A stretch of 30,595 bases of DNA from Conexibacter sp. (GCA_025964215.1 JAOPZG010000094.1:1-30595), one strand, 5' to 3'; positions 1 to 7,792 are shown, counted from the stretch's first letter. Numbers and translations are program-made. The notes: a model not told the origin generated them from the letters alone.

Positions 1-199
1 GCTGCCCAACGACCTGCCGCCGCAGGCCGACGTCTTCGCGCCCGACTACGCGCCCGAGGACATCGCCGAGATCGCCCAGAAGCTCCGCAAGGCCGCCGGC
101 TTCGACGCGCCCACCGGCAAGGTCGCCAACGAGCCCGAGGGCGTCATGGACAAGATCAAGGACGTCGTCGCCGACGCCAAGGACGCGGCGTCCTCCTAG
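1..199 (+). CDS. C-terminal fragment, possible manganese catalase
   Basis: The frame is open from base 2 to the TAG at 197-199, giving about 65 C-terminal residues; the start lies outside the window. The fragment has a proline-rich stretch, then a helix-like segment containing APEDIAEIAQKLRKAAGF, and ends with a Lys/Asp/Ala-rich amphipathic tail. From memory, this kind of proline-rich tail followed by an EIAQKLRKEAG-like helix occurs at the end of actinobacterial non-heme manganese catalases, which would suit the neighbouring ferritin-like genes. That assignment is an inference from a short tail with no catalytic residues visible. Only 2 nt separate its stop from the next start, so the two genes are probably co-transcribed. 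Confidence 0.5.
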   Translation, partial: LPNDLPPQADVFAPDYAPEDIAEIAQKLRKAAGFDAPTGKVANEPEGVMDKIKDVVADAKDAASS

Positions 200-201
200 C
201 C

Positions 202-699
202 ATGGCGAAGCTGACCAAGCTGGAGAGCAAGCTGGCCGAGGTCCTCGGCCTCGCGATGGCCAGCCAGGAAGCGGTCGACACCGTCAGCGACATGCTGGAG
301 GACGACGAGCAGGCGCTCGTCGCGCAGCTGAAGACGATGCGCGAGGAGGCGCGTGAGACGCAGCAGCGCGTCACGGAGGTCGCGGGCACGTTCGACCGCA
401 AGAAGACCGCCATCGTCGCAGCGGCCAAGGAGACCAAGGGCGAGGCCGTCGAGATGATGGAGACCTACCTCGAGGGCGAGGACGAGGCCCTCGACGGCTT
501 CGAGTTCCTCACCATGGCCGAGGCCGGCGAGGTCGGCCACTGGCTCGTCGTCACCGCGATGGCCAAGACGGCCGGCAACGCCCAGGTCGGGGCGCTCGCC
601 GACTGGGCGCTCGCGATCCAGCAGCGGCACTTCCAGCAGGCGTTGGACGCTTCGGTGCAGCTCGCCGGCGCCGAGGATCCCGGCGCGCTCGAGGACTGA
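202..699 (+). CDS. all-helical ferritin-like hypothetical protein
   Basis: This 165-residue acidic protein is predicted almost entirely helical: residues about 5-30, 36-62, 65-90 and a longer C-terminal pair from about 100 to 155. The C-terminal part carries Glu and His in helix positions (EAGEVGHW, then IQQRHF), which recalls the diiron four-helix bundle of ferritin-like and DUF892 proteins. No classical ExxH pair can be placed with certainty. I do not recognise a named family. It starts at ATG 202, 2 nt after the upstream stop, so translation is probably coupled to the possible catalase. A strong hairpin follows its stop. Its place beside a possible peroxide-detoxifying enzyme and a SigB-like factor suggests an oxidative or general stress role; this is inference from context. 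Confidence 0.75.
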   Translation: MAKLTKLESKLAEVLGLAMASQEAVDTVSDMLEDDEQALVAQLKTMREEARETQQRVTEVAGTFDRKKTAIVAAAKETKGEAVEMMETYLEGEDEALDGFEFLTMAEAGEVGHWLVVTAMAKTAGNAQVGALADWALAIQQRHFQQALDASVQLAGAEDPGALED

Positions 700-718
700 G
701 GGAGCGCGCGGGGTGGGC

Positions 719-752
719 TGTCTCGGTCCTCCGGACACGGAGGGCCGAGACA
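719..752. terminator. bidirectional hairpin terminator
   Basis: A 15-bp stem (719-733 with 738-752, one T-G wobble) closes on the 4-nt loop GACA. It lies between two convergent genes (stops at 699 and 833). There is no long U-tract on either side, as is usual in very GC-rich actinobacteria. It is likely to end transcription from both directions. Confidence 0.75.
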
Positions 753-832
753 CCACCACCCGGAAGGCGTGGACCGCGTCGCGGTAGGGCGTGCCGCTCA
801 CGCGCGGAGCTCGTCCTCCCGTGGGATGGCTC

Positions 833-1591
833 CTAGGGCTTCTCGGCCGCCGCGCGCATCTTCGCCAGCGCGATGCGCAGGATCCGCGAGACCTGCATCT
901 GGGAGACGCCGACGACCGTGCCGATCTCGGCTTGGGTCAGGTCCTGGACGAAGCGCAGGTGGATGACCTCGCGCTCGCGCCGCGTCAGCGTCGCTCCCAG
1001 GTGGGTGATCGTCGAGCGCTGCTCGACATCGCCGAAGCCGGCTTCCAGGCGCCCGAGGGTGCGGTGCAGGCCCGGTTTCTCGTCGTCGGTGGGGGAGAGC
1101 GATGTGGTGCGGCGCCCGTCGAGGGCCTGAAGGGCCTCGAGGACCTCTTCCTCGGTCAGCTCACTCGCACGGGCGACCTCCGGCACGGTCGGTGCGATCC
1201 CGGCTTGGCGTTGCAAGCGCCGGCCGACCTGCTCGATGCGCAGCGCGTGCTCCTGCAGCGTCCGGGGCGGGCGCACGGCCCACGAGCGGTCGCGGAAGTG
1301 CCGGCGCAGCTCGCCGAGCATCGTCGGCAGCGCGTAGGAGCTGAAGGCGGCTCCGTAGTCGGGGTCGTAGCGCTCGATCGCCTTGAGGAGGCCGACCGAC
1401 GCGACCTGGACGAGGTCGTCGAACGGCTCTGCGCCCCTGGCGAAGCGTGCCGCGGCGAAGCGCGCGAGCGGGAGGAAGCGCTCGACCAGCTCGCGCTTGA
1501 GTCGTGGGTCGCGGGTGGTCGCGAACCGGCGCAGGAGCCGGTCGTCCGCTCGGCTCTCGACCCGGTATGAGGGGGCCTGAACGTCGCTCAC
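833..1591 (-). CDS. SigB/SigF-family RNA polymerase sigma factor
   Basis: From GTG 1591 the product is 252 aa, typical for group 3 sigma factors of the SigB/SigF/SigG type that direct general stress or sporulation-like programmes. Region 2 spans about residues 34-104 (FDDLVQVASVGLLKAIERYDP, then SSYALPTMLGELRRHFRDRSW), region 3 about 112-190, and region 4 with its helix-turn-helix about 200-248 (LTRREREVIHLRF, LTQAEIG, SQMQVSRIL). The reading frame stays open to 1969, but upstream residues are Arg/Ser/Cys-rich and unlike any sigma N-terminus. GTG 1591 is chosen because a GGAG lies about 12 nt upstream and the length then fits the family. No anti-sigma kinase or anti-anti-sigma gene is adjacent. 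It is divergent from the DUF892-like gene, which could be a target. Confidence 0.92.
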   Translation of the reverse strand: MSDVQAPSYRVESRADDRLLRRFATTRDPRLKRELVERFLPLARFAAARFARGAEPFDDLVQVASVGLLKAIERYDPDYGAAFSSYALPTMLGELRRHFRDRSWAVRPPRTLQEHALRIEQVGRRLQRQAGIAPTVPEVARASELTEEEVLEALQALDGRRTTSLSPTDDEKPGLHRTLGRLEAGFGDVEQRSTITHLGATLTRREREVIHLRFVQDLTQAEIGTVVGVSQMQVSRILRIALAKMRAAAEKP

Positions 1592-1745
1592 AGCGCGGGA
1601 TGATCTCCGGATGGATCGCTGGCAAACCCGCTTTGTAGAGCTGGCGCGTAGGCGCTCACCAGCGGCGCTCAGACGGCGGCGTTTGGCCGCCGCCTCGGGT
1701 CGGGCACATCGGGTTCGCCCCTCCTCCCCAAGAGATCGGACGTCC

Positions 1746-2336
1746 ATGACCGCTTCGCGGCAGAAGATCGCGCAGTACCTCGGCGAGGCGCGCGCCGGCG
1801 AGCAGGCGCTCGTGCGCGTGTTGCAGTCGCAGATCGCGATGACGCCGCGCGGCCTGGCCGAGAGCGTCGTCGGGCAGGCCCTGGCCATCGGCAAGACCCC
1901 ACTGGATCTCCTGCGCGGCTCGGGGGGCGAGGAGAAGGTCCTCAAGAACGCCAAGGACGCCTGCGCCACCGAGGCGCTGGAGATCGCGACCTACACCGCG
2001 CTGGGCCGGCTGGCCCGGGAGGTCGGTGACGAGCCGACCGCCGCGCTGGCCGACTCGATCCTGGCCCAGGAGGTCGCGATGCTGGAGCGCGTCATGCTCC
2101 TGCTGCCCGCGCTCACCGACGCCGTCGTGGACGCCGAGGTTCGCGGCCGCGGGACCTACGAGTCCGCAGCCCCGGTGCCGCGGAGGCCATCAAGGCGGTC
2201 CTCGCCGAGAGCGACTCCGAGCGCGGCCAGCGCGTGCGCGTCTACGAGCCCAAGCACAAGAACCGCAGCAGCGTGCTGCTCGCCGCCACGCGCCAGCACA
2301 GCCAGGTCGAAGCGGCGAGCTAGGCGTACAAGATGA
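1746..2336 (+). pseudogene. YciE/DUF892-type ferritin-like gene with internal deletion and 3' frameshift
   Basis: The first 130 or so codons read as a DUF892 (YciE/YciF) ferritin-like protein: KIAQYLGEARAGEQALVRVL, a segment with GKTPLDLLRGSGGEEKVLKNAKDACATEALEIATYTAL cut here into two recognisable helices, then EVAMLERVMLLLPALTDAVV. Two defects stand out. Residue 36 (end of AMTPRG) joins directly to LAESVVGQALAIG, where family members, as I remember them, have an additional helix with the metal-binding ExxxH residues. After about base 2163 the open frame becomes Arg/Ser-rich, while the frame ending at TAG 2321-2323 reads sensibly (GAAEAIKAVLAES, then VRVYEPKHKNRSSVLLAATRQ), a C-terminal motif seen in actinobacterial stress proteins. 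A one-base loss near 2163-2176 explains this. The unshifted frame ends TGA 2334-2336, overlapping the next ATG. It could be a decayed gene or a sequence error. Confidence 0.6.
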
Positions 2337-2866
2337 ACCCCGAAGCCATCATGTCCAAGCTCGAGGCGACGGCCGCCCTCGACAAGCCATCGCACGCCGC
2401 GGGCGCGGCGGTGCGCGAAGCGCTCGGCACGGGCGCGCTCAAGGAGGCGCTGCGCGGCAGCTGGATGGGGCATGCGCTGCATCCGCTCCTGACCGACACG
2501 GTCATCGGCACCTGGACCAGCGGCCTGCTGCTCGACCTCACCGGCAGCGCCGGCGGCGACCGACTGGTCGCCGCCGGGATCCTGTGCTCGATCCCGACCG
2601 CGCTCACCGGCAGCAGCGACTGGGCCGATGTCGAGGCCGCTGATCCCGCCGCGCGCCGCGTCGGCGCCGTGCACGCGGTCGCCAACATCGCGGCGCTCGG
2701 GCTGCAGGTGGCATCGCTGGCCGCCCGTCGCCGCGATGCGCGCGGTCGCGGAGTGGCACTCTCTCTGGCCGCCGGCGGGTTGCTCGGCCTCAGCGGCTAC
2801 CTCGGCGGCCACCTGAGCTACGTCGACGGCGTCGGCTTCGGCCGGCGCAAGCCCGCCACGGACTAG
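2333..2866 (+). CDS. DUF2231 family membrane protein
   Basis: This 177-aa protein starts MNPEAIMSKLE with a short cytoplasmic helix, then has four predicted transmembrane segments. The first follows the family hallmark GHALHPLLTDTVIGTW, with a conserved His-Pro; further segments lie around residues 70-90, 110-130 and 138-160, ending in a basic tail. DUF2231 proteins are small inner-membrane proteins of unknown function. In actinobacteria they are often linked to a Rieske-type iron-sulphur domain or to stress genes; no Rieske motif is present here. The ATG at 2333 lies 9 nt after the shifted stop of the preceding DUF892-like gene, so the two were probably one operon. An alternative in-frame ATG lies at 2351. 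Confidence 0.85.
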   Translation: MNPEAIMSKLEATAALDKPSHAAGAAVREALGTGALKEALRGSWMGHALHPLLTDTVIGTWTSGLLLDLTGSAGGDRLVAAGILCSIPTALTGSSDWADVEAADPAARRVGAVHAVANIAALGLQVASLAARRRDARGRGVALSLAAGGLLGLSGYLGGHLSYVDGVGFGRRKPATD

Positions 2867-3007
2867 GGCGGGAAGTCCGCAGCCGCGCGCGCCATGCGAG
2901 GAGCGGAGGACCCGACCCTCAGCCTCCGGCACGCGGTCGGCGCGCCAAGCCCGCAAGCGGGGCCCTCGCCGACCCGGGCGCCTCGGAGCGTCCGGCGCCG
3001 ATCGTGC

Positions 3008-3994
3008 TCAGCCCGCCGTCCCCGGTCGCATCGCCGAGGCGAGCTTGGTGAGCGCGCGACGCTCGATCTGGCGGACGCGCTCGTGGCTGAGGCCGAGCCG
3101 GTCGCCGATCTCGCGCAGGGTCTGCTCGGGCCCGTCGAGGCCGTAGCGGGCGCGAAGCACTTCGCGCTCGCGGTCTGAGAGGCCGGCGAGCAAGCGGTGG
3201 AGCTGCTCGATCTCGAGGGCCGCCAGCGTGTCTTCGTAGGCGTCTTCGGCCAGCGGGTCGACGAGCAGATCCCCGAAGGTCCCGAGGTCCTTGTCGTGGT
3301 GGCCCGCGGGCGCGTCGAGCGCGCGTGGCGAGCGCTCGGTCGACAAGAGGTCCTCGACCTGGTCGAGCTCGAGCCCGGTGCGGCGAGCGAGCTCCGCGGG
3401 GCTCGGGTTGCGGCCGTCACGTTGCACCGCCTCGTACTGGGCCTGCTTGAGGCGCGACAGGTTGCGCAGCGCCCGGTCGGACAGGACCACGGGGCGGGTC
3501 AGCTCGGATACGAGCTGCTGCATGGCGTGGCGCACCCACCAGGTGGCATAGCCCCAGAACGGCACACCGCGGGCGGGGTCGAAGCGGTCGACCGCTCGCA
3601 GGACACCAACAACGCCTTCTTGCAGCAGCTCTTGCTGCTGGACCTGCCCGCTGCGGTAGGTGCGGGCCATCGCCGCGACGCGGGGCAGGCATGCCTCGAT
3701 CAGCTCAGATCTTGCGCGCGGATCGCCCGCCTGCGCCGCCGCGACGAGCCGCTGCTCGTCGTCTTGGCTGCGAGCTCCCGGTCTCGGCGCGGGGCTCTCG
3801 GCGTTCCCGGTCGACGGCCGCCGAGCGGGGGTCGAGCGGCCGAGGTCTTCGGCCAGCCGGCGGTCGAGCCGCTCGCCCAGCTCGACCTCGATCCGTAGCC
3901 GATCGGCGTCCTCGACCAGGTGGCGTTGGGCTTCGGCGCTGTTCTCCCCGGTGGGCAAGGCGCCAAGGATCTTCCCCTGCGGGGCGCCGGCCAA
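3008..3994 (-). CDS. RpoD-like (group 2) sigma-70 factor
   Basis: The 328-aa frame encodes a sigma-70 factor of the RpoD/HrdB type without the large region 1.1. Region 2 lies about residues 95-165 (LLQEGVVGVLRAVDRFDPARG, FWGYATWWVRHAM), region 3 about 170-250 (LTRPVVLSDRALRNL), region 4 about 262-320 (LSDREREVLRARYGLDG, LREIGDRLGLSHERVRQIERRAL). The FWGYATWWVRHAM motif is the region 2.3/2.4 signature used for promoter melting and -10 recognition. The start is uncertain: TTG 3994 is the first start codon after an in-frame stop, has only a weak upstream GGA, and the first 75 residues are poorly conserved in character. Its start lies within 20 nt of the -35 of the divergent Hsp20 promoter, so it may respond to the same stress. 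Confidence 0.9.
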   Translation of the reverse strand: MAGAPQGKILGALPTGENSAEAQRHLVEDADRLRIEVELGERLDRRLAEDLGRSTPARRPSTGNAESPAPRPGARSQDDEQRLVAAAQAGDPRARSELIEACLPRVAAMARTYRSGQVQQQELLQEGVVGVLRAVDRFDPARGVPFWGYATWWVRHAMQQLVSELTRPVVLSDRALRNLSRLKQAQYEAVQRDGRNPSPAELARRTGLELDQVEDLLSTERSPRALDAPAGHHDKDLGTFGDLLVDPLAEDAYEDTLAALEIEQLHRLLAGLSDREREVLRARYGLDGPEQTLREIGDRLGLSHERVRQIERRALTKLASAMRPGTAG

Positions 3995-4012
3995 GCGTGA
4001 TCCATGCCCGGG

Positions 4013-4040
4013 TTGACATCACCGGCGGCCGGCCTATTTA
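4013..4040 (+). promoter_or_regulatory. predicted Hsp20 promoter
   Basis: A perfect -35 hexamer TTGACA (4013-4018) is followed after 16 nt by TATTTA (4035-4040), a -10-like and conspicuously AT-rich patch in a GC-rich setting. It lies about 80 nt upstream of the Hsp20 start, leaving a leader of about 70 nt. No HAIR or CIRCE operator was found in this leader. Confidence 0.6.
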
Positions 4041-4119
4041 GGAGGTGTCGGGCTGAGATGCTCGGCAGACCGAGAAGGTCATCCATCACTCAGGCACTAC
4101 GACCCAGGAGGTAGCGATC

Positions 4120-4530
4120 ATGCTTCGCAACGATCTCTTCGAGCCGCTCGTGACCCAGCTGACGCGCACGCCCGCGTTCCTGCCCCCGACCGACGTCACG
4201 GTGAGCGACGGTGACCTGGTGCTCGCCATGGACGTCCCGGGCCTGACGACCGAGGACCTGTCGATCGAGTTGATCGACAACTACCTCATCATCCGCGGCG
4301 AGCGCCGGGCGCCGGCCAAGATCGAGGGCATCAACCTGGCCCACCGCGAGCGCGCCTTCGGCCGGTTCGAGCGCCAGATCAGGGTCCCCGACGGCGTCGA
4401 CGCCGAGGCGATCACCGCCAGCATCGACAACGGCGTGCTGTCGCTGATCGTGCCCAAGCCCGAGCGCATGAAGCCCAAGAAGATCTCGATCGGCGCCGAG
4501 GCGGCCCCGCGCGAGCTCGAGGCCGCCTGA
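4120..4530 (+). CDS. hsp20: Hsp20 small heat shock protein (alpha-crystallin domain)
   Basis: This 136-aa protein is an ATP-independent holdase chaperone. The alpha-crystallin domain covers about residues 22-115: LPPTDVTVSDGDLVLAMDVPG opens it, LIIRGER and RAFGRFERQIRVPDGVD are the central strands, and NGVLSLIVPKPE carries the G-x-L motif that closes the domain. The N-terminal arm is short (MLRNDLFEPLVTQL), and the C-terminal tail has KKISI, which fits the I-x-I/V oligomerisation motif. A perfect AGGAGG (4106-4111) sits 8 nt before ATG 4120. Transcription probably starts from the TTGACA promoter at 4013. It is divergent from an RpoD-like sigma gene and followed by a short ORF with its own strong ribosome binding site. 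Confidence 0.96.
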   Translation: MLRNDLFEPLVTQLTRTPAFLPPTDVTVSDGDLVLAMDVPGLTTEDLSIELIDNYLIIRGERRAPAKIEGINLAHRERAFGRFERQIRVPDGVDAEAITASIDNGVLSLIVPKPERMKPKKISIGAEAAPRELEAA

Positions 4531-4570
4531 GCCCGTCGCACCTGCGAGTCGAAAGGAGGACCACCCACCC

Positions 4571-4756
4571 ATGCCCGGCCATCTGAACGCGTCGTCTGGC
4601 GGGGAGACCCCGAGACCGGCGCAGACGCTCGGCCTGGCTTCGAGCGCGCGCCGCCAGGCTCAGCATCGCCGCCGCCGCGAGGCGCAGATGGCGTCCTGGG
4701 CACGGACGATGCTCCGCGCCGCCGCCGGAGGACCCGGACGGCCCCGCGCGGCCTGA
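4571..4756 (+). CDS. small Arg-rich protein downstream of Hsp20
   Basis: The 61-codon ORF begins at ATG 4571, 11 nt after AAAGGAGG (4552-4559), one of the strongest Shine-Dalgarno matches in the window. It is followed 8 nt after its stop by a strong hairpin. These flanking signals, not homology, support it as a real gene. The product is basic, with an Arg/Gln/His cluster in the middle (ARRQAQHRRRREAQ) followed by a short amphipathic stretch (MASWARTMLRAAAG). No signal peptide or membrane segment is seen. I do not recognise a family. Co-transcription with Hsp20, 40 nt upstream, suggests a heat- or stress-induced product. Confidence 0.6.
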   Translation: MPGHLNASSGGETPRPAQTLGLASSARRQAQHRRRREAQMASWARTMLRAAAGGPGRPRAA

Positions 4757-4764
4757 CCGCACCC

Positions 4765-4800
4765 GGCCTCGTCGCCTGCCTCTGCGCCGGCGACGAGGCC
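4765..4800 (+). terminator. hairpin terminator of the Hsp20 unit
   Basis: A perfect 12-bp stem (4765-4776 with 4789-4800; GGCCTCGTCGCC and its complement) closes a 12-nt loop, 8 nt after the small ORF. A short CTTCGG follows instead of a U-tract. It probably ends the Hsp20 transcript. The remaining 150 bases to the next gene (4801-4950) show nothing recognisable. Confidence 0.7.
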
Positions 4801-4950
4801 CTTCGGCCCGCCGGAGCGTGATGGCGATGCTGCGATCGACCGCTCCCGTGTGCCCGGCGTGTCCCGTGAGCGTTCACCCTCCCGTGGTCGCGTCGCAGCG
4901 TCTCCCGAGGATCTACAGCGGCGTCCCGTCGTCGCGGACCCGCTGGATGG

Positions 4951-5409
4951 TCATGGTGTAGTGGTTGGTGGCGTGGCCGCGTGCGCCAGCGGCCCGTCAC
5001 CGTTGAGGATCGCAAACCATCGGTCGGCGGCGGCGTCGGTCACGGCGTCGGCGCCCCCGACCCGCCGCGCCGGCCGTCCCCGCAGCAGGTGCGCGACCCG
5101 CGCCGGCGCGGCGGCGGCGGCGAAGCGGCGCGACTGGCGCAGCACGCTCGCCACCACGCCCTTGGACGACCCCGCGGCCGTGAGGCCCGGGGCGAGCGGC
5201 CCGCGCGGCCCGCACGCGGTGACCGTGTGACGGCGCCGGTCCTTGACGCTCTTGTAGGTGACGGTGCGCTTGACCTGGCCGCTGCTGCAGCGCTTGGTCG
5301 CGGCGATCGAGCCGGGCGCGGCAAGCGCCGGCAGGGCGACGAGACAGGCGGCCAGGATCGCTGCCGCCCCACCGGCTCGGCGAGAACGACGCGGCGACGG
5401 CCGAGGCAT
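4951..5409 (-). CDS. small exported hypothetical protein
   Basis: The 152-aa product starts with a clear Sec signal peptide: basic n-region (MPRPSPRRSRRAGG), hydrophobic core (AAAILAACLVALPALA) and a likely cleavage site after ALA near residue 30. The mature part has two cysteines (KRCSSG and VTACGPRG, about 24 residues apart) that could form a disulphide, with a Lys/Arg-rich stretch between them, then a low-complexity Ala/Arg region and a WFAILNGDG segment near the end. I do not recognise a family. Similar short Lys-rich exported proteins are common in Solirubrobacterales (general impression). It is divergent from the CAP-domain protein across a 112-nt gap containing the palindrome CGCAATTGCG (5478-5487). 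Confidence 0.7.
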   Translation of the reverse strand: MPRPSPRRSRRAGGAAAILAACLVALPALAAPGSIAATKRCSSGQVKRTVTYKSVKDRRRHTVTACGPRGPLAPGLTAAGSSKGVVASVLRQSRRFAAAAAPARVAHLLRGRPARRVGGADAVTDAAADRWFAILNGDGPLAHAATPPTTTP

Positions 5410-5521
5410 GGCAACCCTTCAGTGGCGATCCGAGGGGCGAACGTACCACCGCGGGTCGCTCGCGTTCAGGTCGCGTGCGCAATTGCGTGACGTGCAGCGC
5501 TCCGTGGTGCAGACTCCGCCA

Positions 5522-7792
5522 ATGCGTCGCCCTCACCGTTGGTTGATCGTCATGTCGGCCATCGTGGCGCTGGCGCCCGTGGCCACCGCCACCGCGGCGT
5601 CCTCGGCGGATCCGACCACCTGGCAGTCCGACGCCAAGGCGCCGGACCCCGGCCCGGCGCTGGCCTGCGCCGGCGGCGTCGGGACCGCGACGCCGGCGGT
5701 TGGCGCGGCGCAGACCGAGTACGGCGGGATCGGCAGCGCCTCCGAGGACCACGACATCTCCTACGTGCGCGTCGCGCTCTCCACCGCGGGGCCCGACGGC
5801 TGCGCGGCGGCCGGCGGCACGCGCGCGCAGCTCGAGGTCATCCCGTCGATCGACCTCTCCGATGCGCATCCCGCGCTGTGCGCGGTCGGGACCGCCTCCG
5901 ACCAGCCGTGCGCCGTGACGACGCGCCCGGGCGAGTTCGGCGGCGTGATCGTGGAGGACGATCGGAGCGGCACGCCGGCGCCGTGGGCGGTCGGCGCGCC
6001 CGGCGCGCCGCTGTACGTCGAGCTGCCCTACGACCAGGCCAACGGGACGTTCGGCGACGAGCCCGAGCACCGCTGCGCCCCGGCGGGCCCGTGCTCGCCG
6101 AAGGCCGCCGGCAACCGCGTGCAGCTCGTCGTCCGCTACCTGCCGGGGACGGGCGGGACGCCGTCGGCGCCGATCCTGACGACCGTCGGCCTGCACGACG
6201 ACTCGAGCGTCGACGAGGACGGCGCGGGCACCGGGCCCGCCACCGACGACGGATCCTCCTGGCTCTACGCGCCGTTCCCGTCGCAGGTCTCCCGCCCGTC
6301 GCTGCAGCGCGGCTGGACCGTCCACGTCCGCGCCAAGAAGGGCCAGACCGGGAAGGTCGAGGTCACGGTCGGCCTGCACCTGATCGCCGCCGGCTCGGCG
6401 AAGGCGAAGAAGACGGGCAAGTTGTCCATCAAGGTCAAGCTGACCAAGAGCGGACCCAAGCACCTGGCCAAGCGCAATGCCTACCTGGTCATCAAGCTCA
6501 CCGGCCACGTCACGCAGGCGGCGCCGATCGTGCTCTACGGGAGCTCCAAGGCGAAGGCGGCGGGCGCGCCGATCGCCAGGGCCCCGGTCTGTGAGAACGG
6601 CTACCTGTACTTCATCCCGCCCGCCGCGCGGGCGGACTTCCGGGCGGCGCTGCTCTGCCTGCTCAACGGCGCGCGCAAGGCCCAGGGCCTGCCGGCGCTG
6701 CGCCGCGCCGGGCCGCTGGAGACCGTCGGCCAGGCGCAGTCCGACAAGTTCGCCGCGACCGGCTCGGGCAGCCACGGCAAGTCGCTGACCGACATCACCA
6801 AGCGCTTCGCCAAGAAGGGGTACGAGGCCGCCGCCTACAACGAGGGCTTCGCCGTGCTCGACGCGGGCGCCTCGCCCTACGCGTTCCTGGCCGACATGGT
6901 CAAGCGCGCCGGCGTCCCGTGCACCGAGATCTTCGACCCGCGCTTCCGCGACGTCGGGATCGGCGTCAGCAGCGGCGGTGGCGGGAGCGTCACGACGCTG
7001 GCGCTCGAATTCGGCCGCAAGGCCGGGACCGGCCAACCGTCGCCGAACACCAAGGCGGCGGCGACGTGCGGCCACAGGGTGCCGGCGCCGGTCGCCACGG
7101 GCCCGGTCGTCGACGGGCGCGGGGACCCGACGTCCGACGCGACGTCGGTGACCGCCAAGCTGGCCTGCACCGCGCACGTCGCCTGCGTGCTCACGGCCAC
7201 CGCGTCGCTGCCCGACGCCAAGGCGACGTCGCCGGTCCAGCAGCTGACGATCGCCGCCGGGAAGACCATGGACGTGGTCTTCCCGTTCGACGCCGCGGCG
7301 CTGAGCGCCGCCAAGTCCGCCGCGCAGCCGAAGCTCTCGATCGCGCTGAAGGTGAGCGCCCCGGCGCAGTACGCCGACACGCTGACCGCGCCGCTGCCGC
7401 CGACCGCCGCCGCCGCTGCCGCGGCGTCACCGTCCCGGGAGAGCGCCGTACGCCGCCTCGCCGGCGCGCAGGCGCGGTGGAAGAAGGCCGCGATCAAGAG
7501 CTACACCTACAAGATCCTCGTCTCCTGCGGCGCCTGCGGGCGCCCGGGCGCCACGGTCACCGTCCGCGGCGGCAAGGCCACCACCAAGCCGGCCACCGGC
7601 TACGGCGACTACAAGACGGTCGCCCGGCTGTTCTCCCTCATCAAGCGCTACCTGGCCGACAAGCCCTACGCCTTCCAGGCCACCTACGACAAGACCACCG
7701 GCATCCCCACCCAGGTCTCCGTCCATCAGGACGAGCTCGGCGTCGACGACTACTACGGCTTCGCGACGAGGAGCTTCAGGAAGCTCGGCTGA
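5522..7792 (+). CDS. exported CAP/SCP-domain protein with C-terminal DUF6174-like domain
   Basis: From ATG 5522 the product is 756 aa with a Sec signal peptide (MRRPHRWLIVMSAIVALAPVATATAAS). Residues about 30-350 form a beta-rich region with paired cysteines and a Lys-rich stretch near 280-330 (KAKKTGKLSIKVKLTK), like repeats of extracellular matrix-type proteins. A CAP/SCP domain lies about 357-525: LLNGARKAQGLPALR is the first helix, GSGSHGKSLTDI holds the first active-cleft His (about 418), then YNEGFAVL and a strand with ALEFGRK. A Ser/Ala linker leads to a DUF6174-like domain (about 650-756; ARWKKAAIKSYTYKILVSCGACG, ending DYYGFATRSFRKLG). CAP proteins of bacteria are secreted and mostly of unknown activity. 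The frame is open back to 5258, but only the 5522 start gives a signal peptide. Confidence 0.85.
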   Translation: MRRPHRWLIVMSAIVALAPVATATAASSADPTTWQSDAKAPDPGPALACAGGVGTATPAVGAAQTEYGGIGSASEDHDISYVRVALSTAGPDGCAAAGGTRAQLEVIPSIDLSDAHPALCAVGTASDQPCAVTTRPGEFGGVIVEDDRSGTPAPWAVGAPGAPLYVELPYDQANGTFGDEPEHRCAPAGPCSPKAAGNRVQLVVRYLPGTGGTPSAPILTTVGLHDDSSVDEDGAGTGPATDDGSSWLYAPFPSQVSRPSLQRGWTVHVRAKKGQTGKVEVTVGLHLIAAGSAKAKKTGKLSIKVKLTKSGPKHLAKRNAYLVIKLTGHVTQAAPIVLYGSSKAKAAGAPIARAPVCENGYLYFIPPAARADFRAALLCLLNGARKAQGLPALRRAGPLETVGQAQSDKFAATGSGSHGKSLTDITKRFAKKGYEAAAYNEGFAVLDAGASPYAFLADMVKRAGVPCTEIFDPRFRDVGIGVSSGGGGSVTTLALEFGRKAGTGQPSPNTKAAATCGHRVPAPVATGPVVDGRGDPTSDATSVTAKLACTAHVACVLTATASLPDAKATSPVQQLTIAAGKTMDVVFPFDAAALSAAKSAAQPKLSIALKVSAPAQYADTLTAPLPPTAAAAAAASPSRESAVRRLAGAQARWKKAAIKSYTYKILVSCGACGRPGATVTVRGGKATTKPATGYGDYKTVARLFSLIKRYLADKPYAFQATYDKTTGIPTQVSVHQDELGVDDYYGFATRSFRKLG

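Noticed and set aside
1674..1693. GGCGGC-rich hairpin in the gap between the SigB-like and DUF892-like genes
   Set aside because: Short, GC-only stem upstream of both divergent genes; neither termination nor a known operator fits.
4088..4098. ACTCAGG near the Hsp20 leader as half of a HAIR or CIRCE site
   Set aside because: There is no matching second half at the required distance.
4997..7177. 726-codon open frame on the minus strand opposite the CAP-domain protein
   Set aside because: Its product is Arg/Gly/Ala/Asp low complexity, as expected of the antisense frame of a GC-rich gene, while the plus-strand frame has a signal peptide and recognisable domains.
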